Positions 12,406 through 24,368 are shown, counted from the first letter of the stretch. The stretch: 64,000 bases of DNA from Schistocerca nitens (GCF_023898315.1 NC_064614.1:502712109-502776108); one strand, 5' to 3'. The notes: generated from the letters alone by a model not told the origin. Translations and numbers: made by a program.

Positions 12406-12573
12406 GCCGATCTCGGTGGCCACGCGGTTCTAGGCGCTGCAGTCCGGAACCGCGCGACTTCTACGGTCGCAGGTTCGAATCCTGCCTCGAGCATGGATGT
12501 GTGTGATGTCCTTAGGTTAGTTAGGTTTAAGTAGTTCTAAGTTCTAGGGGACTGATGACCTCAGATTTGAACC
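12406..12573 (+). repeat. SINE class A inserted in the cysteine-rich pseudogene
   Basis: Plus-oriented copy with the 14-bp duplication AAAGGTGTGGAAAA at 12392-12405 and 12574-12587. The 3' tail is short: the usual GTTAAGTCCCATAGTGCTCAG is missing before TTTGAACC. It interrupts the host frame without other loss. Confidence 0.92.
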
Positions 12574-13370
12574 AAAGGTGTGGAAAATTTTGGCAGAGAT
12601 ACTTAAAACACGGTCCATCTTTAGGCAAAGCATTTACAAACTGTTTCATTAGGCCTAACTTTATGTGTAGAGGTGGCAGGAGTAGGGTTTTTGGATCTAC
12701 ATGGTTTTTGCGTAGAATGTTCTTCTCACCAGGTTTTAACGATTCCCTCACAGGCCAGTTCTTTCTGCACTAGTGTTGATCCCCAGCCCTACTGTTCCAT
12801 TTACACAAGAAACTTGGAAATTTGATAAAGGCACCTTGCTGACCAAGGAGCATGCATGTTACTTTTAGATCGCCACATATCATCCAACGATGAGCAGAAC
12901 AGCCTATTTCATTTAGCACTATTTCCAGGTTTTCATAGCTTTCTTTCGTATGTACAGAAGGTCTAACAGGTATACATGCATACATGTTACAATTGTGTGA
13001 TAAAACATCCTTTAAACTAGTTTTGGATGAATCAATAAACAGCCTCCAGTCTTCCTTTTTGTATTCGGTACCAAACTGATTCATCAGACAAGGAATGTCT
13101 GAGCAGTACACTAAATCACCTTCTTGTTGAAAAAAAAAACTTCGAAAATTGCAGCTCCCTTTTTCTATACATGTATATGCTGGTTACAACTACCAATTAG
13201 TTCTTTTATTTTAATCTAGAGCCAAGCATTTCAACTTTTTCTTTCGTTAAGCCCAGATCCCTAACCAGATCGTTAAGCTCGGTCTGAGTAAACAATTTGG
13301 CCTCTAGACTTTCTGTATTACAATTGAATTCATCGTCATCTGGTTCATGTAAATCAGATTTTACATCAGT

Positions 13371-13541
13371 AAATACTTCTATTGGAATAGAATTTAAATC
13401 AACACTAAAAAAGTAGCAGACATTGGAATGATTTATTGGCTCTCTGCATATCATCAGAAAATACTTCTATTGGAATAGAATTTAAATCAACACTACAAAA
13501 GTAGCAGGCATTGGAATAATTTCTTGGCTCTCTGCATATCA
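13371..13541. repeat. 88-bp imperfect tandem duplication
   Basis: AAATACTTCTATTGGAATAG starts at 13371 and again at 13459. Both units continue through GCTCTCTGCATATCA with a few differences. Because 88 is not a multiple of three, the duplication shifts the reading frame of the surrounding pseudogene and repeats its YFxSVDLNSIPIEVF segment. Confidence 0.85.
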
Positions 13542-14024
13542 AAGGAACAGGATATCTAAAGGCCTTTTTCTCCTTTTTGGACCATTTTCTCAGAACTTCA
13601 ACACACACATAACATACCTTAAGCGGCGCCCAAGATTTATCTTGATCACCTTGTTTAGATCCAAAGTATGATAGATAAACTTTTTTCACAAAGTCTGTAA
13701 TGTTCCTTTGGTGTTTTTTAATCACAAATTCACCACAAATATAACAAAAGCTGTCAGCAGAGTTTTTACAACCACGATTAGACACTGTACTGAGCACATG
13801 TAGAGGAAACAAGAAAAAGAGGTTAGGTAGACAGTAAACAAAACACCATCTGTTAACATAAAAATAGAATCGACCTTTTTTGCCAAAAAATGTTTTTCAG
13901 CAGTGCTAACAACGTCATCTTCATCCACTACACCTCCTTTTTAAATTATTTTAACTATATAAAAGCTGTTAAATTCTTTAAAAATCTCTTCACTTAATAA
14001 ATTTAAATGTAAAATGTGAAGAAA

Positions 14025-14130
14025 TGGTGGGTGATACAGGTTTTTAAGTATCATACTTGGATTCCCCACCCTAAAAAAACCTAAGAATAAAGTATTTTCA
14101 GCAAAAAAGTTTTTCCTTCGTTGGCCTGTG
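14025..14130 (-). repeat. Right terminal inverted repeat of the TIR element
   Basis: Read on the minus strand it starts CACAGGCCAACGAAGGAAAA and includes GAATCCAAGTA and CCTGTATCACCCAC, the counterparts of the left end. Confidence 0.85.
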
Positions 14131-14133
14131 TTA

Positions 14134-14640
14134 TCTATCGTGGATGAGTGCAAGACTTCGTACTGGAAATTTCTGCTTCATTTGGGCTATACCATTTCTT
14201 TCATTTCCTTTTGGTAGCATAAAGACACCATTTCTGGCCACCAGTAACAACACAGAATAGGAATGGTTGGTGATGTACCCATAAATCCTAGTTTTGAACC
14301 TTTCCTATTGCATGCAAATTCACACGATGGTGGAAAGATCACAGTTTACCACATTTGCTAGTTCTCGAGTACAATGACACTGATCATTGTGGAGTAATGC
14401 ACTTAAACGCTCTGCATCAACCCTGAAGGTCTTCCTGAACGTGGAGTGTCACTGATGTCTAAAAGATCCTCCTTAAAATGAGAAAATCATTTTATTGCTG
14501 GGCTCTGTCCAATGGCATTATCCCGATATACGGCGCAAATGTTTCTCGCTTCCTTCGCTGCTGTCACTCCTGAACTAAACTCAAACAGGAGAATACATCA
14601 GAAAAGCTCAGATTTCTCCACTTTACACTCCATTTTCTAG
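14134..14640 (-). mobile_element. Mariner-like relic, proximal part
   Basis: Continues the relic of 11276-11628 after the TIR element. The sequence keeps the order expected for the minus-strand transposase gene (text around GGCCACCAGTAACAACACAG, then GGTCTTCCTGAACGTGGAGT, then AAATGTTTCTCGCTTCCTTC). It is heavily diverged and has no useful open frame. Confidence 0.55.
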
Positions 14641-15964
14641 TGTACACAGCTCCACACATGATCTCCAAATGAAAAAGTGACAATGTGTAAATTAAAGTAA
14701 CAACAGTGAATTACAAATAAAAAATGACAATCGGTAAATAAATTCATAGCAACCGGAGTACCAACATGCAAAACAAGAACGCTACGAACTAATGCACAAC
14801 CTAATAATAGTAATTTCGTGACCATGCAGGTGGGTGTTGGACAGTGGAGGTCTAGCCGATGGACCTCGTTGTACGATGTGTAGAAGAGATGTTGCTACAT
14901 CCGGCTCAGTACGGCGTGGAGGCGACTTGGCAACATGTGCGTTCTCGGACGGCCAGGTGTGCTCGCCCAGCTGCGGGGTAAGGCAGCTTGGCCAGGTTTG
15001 GCCTTAGCAGCCAGAAACATTTTGCGCTGTATATGGGGATAATGCCATTGGACAGAGCACGTCAAGAAAATGGTTTTCTCGTTTTAAGGTGGATCGTTTT
15101 GGTAGCAGTGAGACTAACTGGCGGTGATATCAGTGGCATCTGGGGACGAACTCCATACTTCTGCCTGGCTGGCGGTCTCTAGAGCTGGCGGGTGCCCAGG
15201 CTCCAAGGGGCTCGGTGGCTGGGAAGGCCTCAGTTCGACCTTTCATCCATCAACGCTGCGGATGAACTCCCAGGCAGGTGATCCTGACATGAAGATGGCT
15301 GAGCAAAAGCGGCCTCTTGGAGGAATCCCATACTGCAGCAGAAGCTGACTCGATGGCTCGCCGATTCAAACGCCCAGCCTGGCCGGTCGGCCGGTATTTA
15401 TACTGTATGTGCCAGGACGCGTACGCTGTTGAATGGCAGTCGCAAGTGTCCCAGAGTATGGTAACCTCGCAGGCAGTGACCGGACGGTCAAGCTGTGACT
15501 CTTAGGCAAGTCGCCTGGCGTAATACTTCGCCAGTAGCTTGCGGCAAGTGATACGCGATAGGCAACGATTCCTCGCTTTCGGCCCGTGCCAACAGCGGCA
15601 ACATGAAAGTACGTCACATGCGATCACTTAACACAAATTCTCTGCTTCATGATTAGAAAAATAGTCTTCACATAAATAGGTAGGTACAAAGATCACTATC
15701 ACATCTTTGGCAAAATATTTTATGTTCGGAAACATTTACTTGTTTAGCGACTTCAAGAAAGCGATGACGTTGTTGTAATTGAAGCGATCCTTAAACACGA
15801 TATTGCACCATATATCGAGCGACTCAAGGTGCAGGTTGCATGGCCGGTTCGACAACATTTTTCCACACAATCGATTTGTCATTTGGTGTCTCCTTCCCTT
15901 CCCCTTTTCCCTCGTGCCCTTTGACCCGTGCCAGTTTTCGCTGCTAACTATGAAATGCACGATA
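14641..15964. other. No gene recognised
   Basis: Part of this is GC-rich (about 14850-15600), with short overlapping frames that look like chance. No TIRs, SINE motifs or conserved proteins seen. Confidence 0.45.
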
Positions 15965-17113
15965 TACACTGAGTTGACAAAATCATGGAATACTTCCTGA
16001 TATCGTGTCGGACCTCCTTTTGCTCGGCGTAATACAGCAGTTCGACGTGGCATTTACTCAACACGTCGTTCGAAGTACCCAACAGAAATCCTGGGCCATG
16101 GCTGCCTCTATTGCCGTCATTATTGCGAAAGTGTTGGCGGCGCAGGATTTTGTGCAAGAACTGTCGTCTCGATTATGTCCCATAAAATGTTCCGCGGGTC
16201 TCATGTCGGGTGATCTGGGTGCCCATATCATTTTCTCAAATTGTCCAGAATGGTCTTCAAACCAATCAAGAACAATTGTGGACCGGGACATGGCGTATTG
16301 TCATAGGAACTTGCAATCCATGAAGGGCTGCAAATGGTCTCCAAGTAATTGAAAATAACAATTTGCTGGCAGTGGTCGGTTCAGTTGGACCACAGCACCG
16401 AGTCAATTCAACGAAACCACAGCGCACACCAGCACCACCAGCATGTACAGCGCCTTCTTTACAACTTGGGTCCGTGGCTTCATGGGGTCTGCGTCATACT
16501 TGAACCCTACCCTCAGCTCTTACCAACAGAAATCGGGACTCATCTGACCAGGCCACGGTTTTCCAGTCGTCTAGGTCCAACCGATGTGGTCACGAGCAAA
16601 AGAGAGGCGCTGCAGGCGATATCGCGCTGTTAGCAAAGGCGCTCACGTCAGTCGTCTGTTGCTATAGCCCATCAGTTCAAAATCTCACCGCACTGTTCTA
16701 ATGGATAAGTTCGTCGTAAGTCCCACATTCATTTCCGCGGTTATTTCACGTAGTACTGCTTGTCTGTTAGCATTGACAACTCTACGCAAACTTAGTTGTC
16801 CGTGGTGAAGGGTAATGCCTGAAATTTGGTTTTCTCGGCACAGTCTTCACACTGTGGATATCGGAATACTGAATTCCCTAACCATTTCCGAAATGGAATG
16901 ACCCATGCGTCAAGCTCGAGCTACCGTTCCGCGTTCAAAGTCTGTTAATTTCCGTCGTGCATGCATAATGACGGGGCAAACCTTTACACGGTATCACCTG
17001 AGTACAAATAATAGCTCAGCCAGTGGACTGCCCTATTATACCTTTTGCACTCGACACTGCCCCAGTCTGCATATGCGTGTATCGCTATCCCATGACTTTT
17101 GTTTCCTCAGTGT
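15965..17113 (-). mobile_element. Tc1-like transposon, family 1, inverted copy
   Basis: Near full-length. It starts TACACTGAGTTGACAAAATC and ends GACTTTTGTTTCCTCAGTG, the two inverted ends. Minus-strand transposase pieces include STIVLDWFEDHSGQFEKMIW and APRSPDMRPAEHF, the latter corresponding to the PDxNPIEH region with damage. There are several frameshifts and a small internal deletion near 16790. The same family lies in opposite orientation 335 bp further on. Confidence 0.85.
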
Positions 17114-17446
17114 GGCGCCACTCTCAGCATCGCGCCCCAGGCCCTGGCAGGTTATCCGGTGCACATTCGAAGTTTACGATTAATAGATCTTGTAATAAGC
17201 AAATTGAATAAAAAAAATCTGCCACCACGAGGAATATCACACTAACACCGAGTAACACTGGCTCTAACCTTGATGCAGGCCTCAGTTCGGCCAGGTAAAG
17301 AGCCCACAAGTTTCCTCAGGTTTTGCATACCCAGCTGAAACCACTCATTAATAACATACCGTAGAGCTACTAAATTGCGGCGATGTTGATACGTATCTAC
17401 GTTTCACTATCTGTTCCAATACAACACCAGCCATATTCTAAGGTAA
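17114..17446. other. No gene recognised between two Tc1-like copies
   Basis: The sequence around 17230-17330 looks like repeat text (possibly another transposon end), but I cannot assign it. Confidence 0.4.
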
Positions 17447-18104
17447 TACACTGATGTCATCATTGTATACCGATATGCACGCGTGCAGGTTACGGTAGTA
17501 TCGGGTATACAAGACATAAAAGGCCAGCGCATTGTCGGTCCTGTCATTTGTGCTCAGGCGATTCATGTGAGAAAGTTTCCGACGCGATTATGGCCTCACG
17601 ACGGGAATTAGCATACACTGAACGTGGAATGGTAGTTGGACCTAGACGAATGAGACATTCCATTTCGTAAATGGTCCACTCAGGGGCTCAGCATTCGTTT
17701 GTTGAGTACAGGTTTGACGACCCTGGGTTTCCTGAGCTGGAGACAGCTAAGCCCCACCAGTCCTCAGTCACCGAAAGCTCTGGTCATACTTCAGAGACCA
17801 CCGTGCGGCGCAGCGGTGGAATGTTGTGTGTTTCGGAGAACGGGGGTCTTGGTTTCACCACCTGGACCTTGAGGAAGGTCTCTATAAAAAAAAAAAAACC
17901 CTCAACCTCAAGGAGTGCACCGTGCTGAGGAGGAGAATGGCTGTTGAGGTAAAACAGTCTATAGGGGGCAACATCTGGGGCACGTGCCCCCCCCCCCCCC
18001 CCCCCCCCAGTTGTATAAGGCTTGCTCAAGCATGTAGGGCTCTGCTTGGGTCGACGGTTGTTTCCATAGCGTCTCGTGCGACCCCTATGGAACTGTCTCA
18101 TGAA

Positions 18105-19400
18105 ACTTCTACACCTTACAGGACGGATGTACCGCCAGGCAGCACCTACACCCACTCCTTAAAGAGAGCTTGGTTGGTCAGTCCTCCTGAAAAGAAGTCT
18201 CAGAATCATAGTAACACTTTCATTGTAATCCAGTGAACAGGGGGAACCTTTGAGAAGATATCCCCTTTCTATACTCACAAGGCTTTGGAAGGTATTGCTG
18301 GGTCTCTGAAAAGTGTCAAACGACTTCGTAATGGAACACTTTTAGTTGAAACTGCTCATTCCAAACAAATATCTAAGCTTCTGGGATGTAAGGCCTTATG
18401 TGAATACCCAGTCGAGGCTGAATTGCATAACACCCTTAACTTTAGTAAGGGCGTGGTTACCCGTTCCGATATAATGGAGGTGGACTCCGCGGAATTAAGT
18501 GAACAATGGAAAAAATGGGCGTCACAGAAGTGCAGAATTATACGAGGAGATTCAATGTTAAATCGGCAACATTTATTGTAACGTTTAGTACTCCAGAATT
18601 ACCTGAACATATCCTTGCACGCTATACCCGTCTTAAGGTTCGCCCGTTTGTTCCTAATCCCATGCAATGCTAAAAATGTCAAAGAACTGGCCATACCACT
18701 ATGGGATGTAACAGGAAGGCTACGTGTGGCAATTGTGGAGGCTCAGCTCACGGGTCAGGCACTTCTTGTACACTTCCTTCGGAATGTGTAAACTACTCTC
18801 GGGATCATACAGTGTGAAGCTGAAAATGTGAGGTTTATAACGAGGAAAGCAAAATTCAGGAAAGTAAAGTGACCCATATCCTATGGTGCAGCTAAAAAAA
18901 GCTTTCAAAGCTATGCAACCACCAGTTTTTGCTACTTCTTTTGCATCAGTCTTTAAGGCACCAATATCGAAGAGTGATGCCTCGACACAAACTCGATCAC
19001 AAATTCAAGTACGAGCACATGCACTTGTCGATGTACCTGCGGAGAAAACGCTCCACTTGCAACCGATATCGGTCGGAAGCCGTCAGCAATAGGCTTACCA
19101 CCCAAGCCACATACCACTACTCAATATCAAAAGCCAACCACGCCACCCCCGTAACCGAGGCAACCACCTCCTTTTGTCAGTAAAGAAAAACGTCCTTCGA
19201 AAAGTAGTTCTAAGGCCAAGAAAGCGGTAGTTAAATCTTCAGATCGGCGAGCTCTCCCCCTTTCTGATAGGCACTATGCTGTTGAGGACATGGACTTCCA
19301 GTCGGAGGAAATGGAGAGCAAGGAACCGGCTAACGTTCCTCCTGACCTCCCTGCAAAATCACCACCTCCGAGAGAGAAAGAAAGGAACAACCATCGCTAA
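18105..19400 (+). pseudogene. LINE ORF1 (gag-like, zinc knuckles), broken
   Basis: A frame with SLKSVKRLRNGTLLVET and ISKLLGCKALCEYPVEAELH forms the RRM/gag-like domain. It is followed, across a frameshift near 18540, by the knuckle region at about 18665-18800: CQRTGHTTMGC, CGNCGG and CTLPSECV, i.e. CCHC-type spacing. The later part (AFKAMQPPVFATSFASVFKA) is the variable C-terminal linker. The protein would bind the element's RNA and form the RNP. Stops near 18234 and frameshifts disable it. Confidence 0.75.
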
Positions 19401-19444
19401 CCGAAGGCTTCCACAAGGTATTCTGTGTTAAAGTAGAATTTCAA

Positions 19445-19634
19445 AAAATGGTTCAAATGGCTCTGAGCACTATGGGACTTAACATCTGTGGTCATCAGTC
19501 CCCTATAACTTAGAACTTCTTAAACTTAACTAACCTAAGGACAGCACACACATCCATGCCCGAGGCAGGATTCGAATCTGCGACCGTAGCGGTCACGCGG
19601 TTCCAGACTGAAGCGCCTAGAACCAGCACGGCCA
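19445..19634 (-). repeat. SINE class A inside the I-type LINE
   Basis: Minus-oriented copy between ORF1 and ORF2. The tail GGTTCAAATGGCTCTGAGCA is at the left and the head, with CGAATCTGCGACC, at the right. The head end is shortened to CCAGCACGGCC. The TSD is unclear because both flanks are A-rich. Confidence 0.9.
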
Positions 19635-22600
19635 AAATGTGGAATTTGAATGGATATCGCTCACATTCGGAAGAATTGCAGCTGCTGGTCCAATATAAAC
19701 CTTTCTGCATCTGCTTACAAGAAACTCATCTTAAAGTCACCGAAACACCTGCATTACGGGGCTTCCACCCATACAGGAAGGATGACACTACTGGAGGCAG
19801 GGCTAAAGGTGGAGTGGCTATTTTCCTTGATGACAGAGGCCACTCCTCTCCTGTCCCTCTTACCACGACCATGCAAGCAATTGCTGTGAAAGTTCTCGCA
19901 CCGTTTAATATCACAGTGTGTTCTTTGCTTTGGATGCAGACGCACTGGCAGAAACCGTCCGAGCACTCCCACGCCCATTCCTCCTTGTGGACTTCAGTGC
20001 CCACAATGTGGTGTGGGGCTCGGGTACCACTTGCTGCAGGCGTAGGCTGATCTAGCGGCTCGTCCATTCTGAGAATATCTGCCTTCTGAATGCGGATCAG
20101 ATGACTTACTTTTCCTCAGCTACATGGTCTTTTTCAGCCATTGACCTTTGATTTCGTTCCCCAGCTATTGCAGACTCAGTTCAGTGGGAAGTGGGTCCAG
20201 AATTACATTCTAGTGACCACTTCCCACTGTGGATCCGTCTGCCAACTAGGACGGTGGCCAACAGGAGACCACGCAGGTGGATTGGTTACAGTACAGTCGA
20301 CAGGCTAGTTTTGAACGAAAGGACTGTGCACAGGAGGCGGTGACCCATATCACTTGTGAGATCCAAAGGGCTGCCACAGCGTCCATCCCCAGATCTAGCA
20401 ACCATCTCAGACGATGGCCTGTACGTTGGTGGAATGACGACTGTCGATTGGCAATCAGGGTCAGATGAACAGCTCTACAGAACTTCAAACACTGTCCAAC
20501 TTCAATCTTCACGCCTTTAGGTCTGCGAGAGCACATGCGAGCGAGTGATCATAGAACAGAAGAGTGCTTCCTGGAGGGAATTCAGGACTGTCATTAATTG
20601 GTCCACTTCCACTGTGCAAGTTTGGGAATCAATAAGACGGATTTCAGTCAAGGGTAGTACACGTTCCCTTACAGCCCTGTCAAATACTGGGGTCTTGGTT
20701 AACACGCCAGAAGACATCTCACATTTTAGCTGAACACTACTTTACTGTTACTACGTCATCCAGACATGCTTCCGCTGTTCAGGTATTCTGTAGGACTGCA
20801 GAGATGAGGACAATCACTACCTTCTTGCGTAATGAGTAAGTCTACAACCTTCCATTCTTCATGTGGGAACTGGAATCAGCTTTGTCTGCAGCCAGAGACA
20901 CTGATACAGGACCTGGTGAGATCCATTATGCCATGCTTCGTCATCTGTGCCCTGAAGCAAAAGGACAGCTCCTCACTTGTTTCAATCAGATCTGATTTGA
21001 TGGACAGTACCCCACAACTTGGAAGGTGGCAATTCCCTTCTGGAATTCCATTCTGGAAACCAGGCAAGGACCATAGCGCCCCTAACAGTTATCGGAGTAT
21101 CGCCCTTACCCGTTGTATGGGTAAGACTCTTGAATGCATGTTCAACTGCAGCATTGTCTGGCTGCTCGAGTACCAAGGTCACCTGAGCCGTTCCCAGTTC
21201 GGTTTCAGGCGCTACCATTCCACCCTTGACAACTTAATTCTCCTGGAGACGGTGATACAGGAGCCCTTCTTAGGCTCAAACTATTTGATTTGTGTTTTTT
21301 TTTGACCTCAAAAAAGCATATGACACTACTTGGAGGTTTCACCAACTTCATGAATGGGGACTATGTGGACGGCTGCCGCTTCTAATCCAATCCTTTCTAG
21401 AGGACCGTCGCTTTCGTTATCCTATTGACGATGCCATGTTTTATTGCTGTGTTCAATAGAATGGTGTGCCCCAGGGCAGTGTCCTCAGTGTCACATTGTC
21501 TGCCATCGCTATCAATGGACGGCATTTCCTCCACAGTCAGGAGCCCTGTCAAATGCTCTTTGTTTGTGGATGACTTTAAAATCCTCTACTCTTCCTCTGA
21601 TCTTGCGACGACGACAAGGCAGCTACAGATGACCATTAAGAGTCTGGAAACCTGGGCCCGGACAACTGATTTTCGGTTCTCACCAGAGAAGACTACATGT
21701 GTCAATTTTAACCGTGCTCGTCGGAGTTTTACCCAACTAGTGCTCACAATGGGGGACAATATTTTACGTTTTCAAGACACTGTGAGCTTTTTGGGTTTAT
21801 TATTTGACTCGAAATTACCTTGGCTCCCACATCTGCAAGACCTACGAACAAAGGGCTTCCAGTCTTTGAATATTTTGAAATGCCTTGTCGGAAAAACATG
21901 GGGAGCTGACAGGTCCCGCCTCCTACAGTTTTATAGGGCATTTGTTCGATCACGCTTAGATTAGGGTAGTGTGGTCTACGGATCGGCCCGTCCTTCCTAC
22001 CTATGGATGTTAGATGCTGTCCACCATGAGGAAATTCGGATATCGAACAGAGCCTTTCGGACCAGACCAGTCCAGAGTCTGTGTCCAGAGGCTGGTGAAC
22101 CACGACTCTGGATTTGGCGACGTATCCTTTTGGCTCGACAGGCGCTGAAAATCTTAGCGTCACCTCAGTCAATGGCATTTAGTTCACTGATCCAACCCAC
22201 CTTCAAACAACCGTTCAGGAATCGGCCTCAAGCGACCAAGCCATTTGGTATACAAGTTACAGACTGTCTCACGGAATTGGGTCTCTCAGGCATGAAAATA
22301 CACACCCAGGGATGGAATGCACTGCTACCTTGGCGTCTTCAGATGCACAAAGTGATTTTAAGCTTGACACAGTACAAGAAAGCTCGTACTCCAGATTTTG
22401 TTTTTACAACTTTGTTTTGGTCTATTTTAAGTACGAACCATAGTTTTATCGTTATTTACACAGATGGATCCCAGCGGGTGAATGCTCTCGGTTGTTCTGC
22501 TATATTCTCTGATAGGGTTTTTAAAGTGCGTCTTCCTGAACAATTTACAAATTATGATGCGTAGTTATAAGGCATACTGATGGCACTGGAGATATCACAG

Positions 22601-23190
22601 ACATCATTGTACGAGATTTCTTGTCTGTTTCGACTCTCTTAGTGCACTGCAAGCACTTCACCAAATGTATCCGGTAGACTCGCTGATTCAGCTCATCCAT
22701 GACACCTTACAGCGGCTCCAACACCGTGGCAAGGAGGTGATCTTTTGCTGGGTACCTGGCCACATTGGGATACAGGGTAACGACATGGCCGACAAAGCTG
22801 CCAAGGAAGCGTGTTGGGATAGTGCTGTCCATCAATGTCCCATCCCGTTGCACGCGATCATTGCATTTTCTGACAGATGCATCATGCATCAGTGGGAGAC
22901 TGAATGGTTCCAGGTGACTGACAACAAACTGCGGTCGCTCAAATCGATCACAAAAGCATGGAGGACCTCGTGTCAGTCTCTCCGCTGGAAGGAGGTTTTG
23001 CTTACCAGACTGCAGATTCGGCATAGCCCTTTCACGCACGGCTTCCTCATCCGGCTGGAGATTCACCATTCTGTGAAGTTCGTGGCGTGCCACTTTCAGT
23101 TCAGCATATTGTGGCTGCGTTTGTCTTATATAATGGAGATCTGCCCACCATCCTCGCAAATACCGATACCAGTGTTACAAGAGTTGTGAA
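19635..23190 (+). pseudogene. LINE ORF2: endonuclease, reverse transcriptase, RNase H, broken
   Basis: The endonuclease part begins near 19640 (KMWNLNGYRS, then CLQETHLKV with the catalytic E). The RT part covers about 20950-21960: YRSIALTRCMGKTLE, SQFGFRRYHSTLDNL, the frameshifted FDLKKAYD, and LFVDDFKILYS, where FADD has become FVDD. RNase H follows: VIYTDGSQRVNALG at about 22447 and IFCWVPGHIGIQGNDMADKA at about 22740. The order EN-RT-RNase H places it in the I/R1/LOA group. Frameshifts at about 19950, 21300 and 21430, and a TAG at 21962, disable it. Confidence 0.8.
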
Positions 23191-23879
23191 ATTTTGTGAC
23201 CTGTCCGACCTTATCCCTAAACTGGTGGGGAAGAGTGGCAGCCTTTAAAACGTCATAAACTGCTCTGCATGTGTGGACAGACTTCGTCCCCACCCTTGAG
23301 ATTTGCATGCTGACTTTTCGTCAGGGTGCTGATGACCACGATGTCGAGCGTCCCCTCAACCGCAATCATCATCATCATCATCGTAAATGGTTAGGGAATT
23401 CAATATTCCGAGATCCACAGTGTAAAGAGTGCGCCGAGGGTTCCAAATTTGAGGCCATTACTTCTCACCACAGACAGCACAGTGGCCGACAACTTTCACT
23501 TAACGGCAGAGAGCAGCAGCGTTTGCGTAGAGTTGTCATTGGTGATAGAGGAGGAAAACTGCGTGAAATAACAGCAGAAATAAATGTGGGACGTACGACG
23601 AAAGTATCCGTTTACTACCAGCACGACATCGCCTGCAGCACCTCTACTGGGCTCGTGACCCTATCGACTGGACCTTAGAAGACTGGAAAACCGTGGCCTG
23701 GCCAGATGAGTCCCAATTTATGTTGGTAAGAGCTGATGGTAGGGTTAGAGTGTGGCGCGGACCATACAAAGCCAAGGCCTCAAGTTGTCAAGAAGGCATT
23801 TTATAGGCTGGAGCTGGTTCGATGATGGTGTGGGCTGTGTTTACGTGGAATGGACTGTGTCCTCTGAATGTTACCAAAC

Positions 23880-24368
23880 TGTGGTGTCACCGCCAGACAC
23901 CACACTTGCTAGGTGGTAGCCTTTAAATCGGCCGCGGTCCGTTAGTATACGTCGGACCCGCGTGTCGCCACTATCAGTGATTGCAGACCGAGCGCCGCCA
24001 CACGGCAGGTCTAGAGAGACTTCCTAGCACTCGCCCCTGTTGTACAGCCGACTTTGCTAGCGATGGTTCACTGACAAAATACGCTCCCATTTGCCGAGAC
24101 GATAGTTTAACATAGCCTTCAGCTACGTCATTTGCTACGACCTAGTAAGGTGCCATTATCAGTTACTATTGATATTGATTCATGTACCGTCAGACCGACG
24201 TTCACCATTAATGGATTAAAATTAAGTATTCCACCAGCTACGTACGTTTTTCTAAATTCTAATTTCCTTGTCCTGTTCCAGACCTCACGCCAGCCTGCGT
24301 GAGCTAAAACGCGTGCCTTTCGGCCTCCTTCTAGTAACACGGTGTTGGCTCTCCTGCCAACAAAAACA
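23880..24368 (+). mobile_element. Solo-LTR-like insertion
   Basis: Starts TGTGGTGTCACCGCC, ends CCAACAAAAACA, and is flanked by CAAAC at 23875-23879 and 24369-24373. TG...CA ends, a 5-bp TSD, 489 bp and no coding potential all fit a solo LTR (or a small TRIM-like unit). No partner LTR or internal region is visible nearby. I recall this as a common locust repeat, but the class assignment is inference. Confidence 0.75.

Larger units (their letters stand above)
11940..13812 (-). pseudogene. Uncharacterised cysteine-rich arthropod protein family, broken
   Basis: Successive minus-strand frames read as one protein. The N-terminal part has CYICGEFVIKKHQ, VCYVCVEVLRKWS and ACYFC, suggesting a zinc-binding module. 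Next comes an acidic linker with ELNDLVRDLGLTKEK. The central part has RLFIDSSKTSLKDVL and MICGDLKVTCMLLGQQGAF. The C-terminal part has LLPPLHIKLGLMKQF, SEAKLKEGVFVGPDIRK and EEQGERFHQDIKVMEKHYQG. I recognise this pattern from a multi-copy uncharacterised arthropod family; no function is established that I know of. The spaced acidic residues (FIDSS, CGDLK, EEQGERFHQD) could be a DDE-type catalytic set, which is inference. It is disabled by frameshifts near 13140-13200, an 88-bp tandem duplication at 13371, and a SINE at 12406-12573 that sits exactly between the residues CQNFPH and LSEAKLKEG. Confidence 0.75.
11632..14130 (-). mobile_element. TIR element carrying an uncharacterised cysteine-rich protein gene
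   Basis: The two ends are inverted repeats of roughly 100-115 bp. The first 14 bases (CACAGGCCAACGAA) are identical, then AAAAACTTTTTT, GAATCCAA and TGTATCACCCA recur in the same order with a gap of about 10 bases on one side. TTA at 11629-11631 and 14131-14133 forms a 3-bp target duplication. The insertion splits a mariner relic, so the empty site can be read from the flanks. The only coding content is the minus-strand pseudogene 11940-13812. TTA duplications are typical of PIF/Harbinger and 3-bp duplications of CACTA-type elements, but the termini and protein do not match either in an obvious way, so the superfamily is open. Confidence 0.8.
17675..23382 (+). mobile_element. I-type LINE with gag, EN-RT-RNase H and (CAT)n tail
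   Basis: Delimited by GTAAATGG at 17667-17674 and 23383-23390 (TCGTAAATGG if tail bases are counted). The 3' end is ATCATCATCATCATCATC, typical of I/R1-group elements. The element holds a 5' leader with a 13-A run and a 22-C run (17987-18008), a gag-like ORF1 and an ORF2 with endonuclease, RT and RNase H. A class A SINE sits between the ORFs. Both ORFs are broken, so the copy is dead although it is close to full length. Confidence 0.85.

Noticed and set aside
17667..17670. Reading the break at 17.67 kb as a Tc1 deletion only
   Set aside because: The transposon sequence resumes at 23391 after a LINE with matching GTAAATGG duplications, so it is an insertion.
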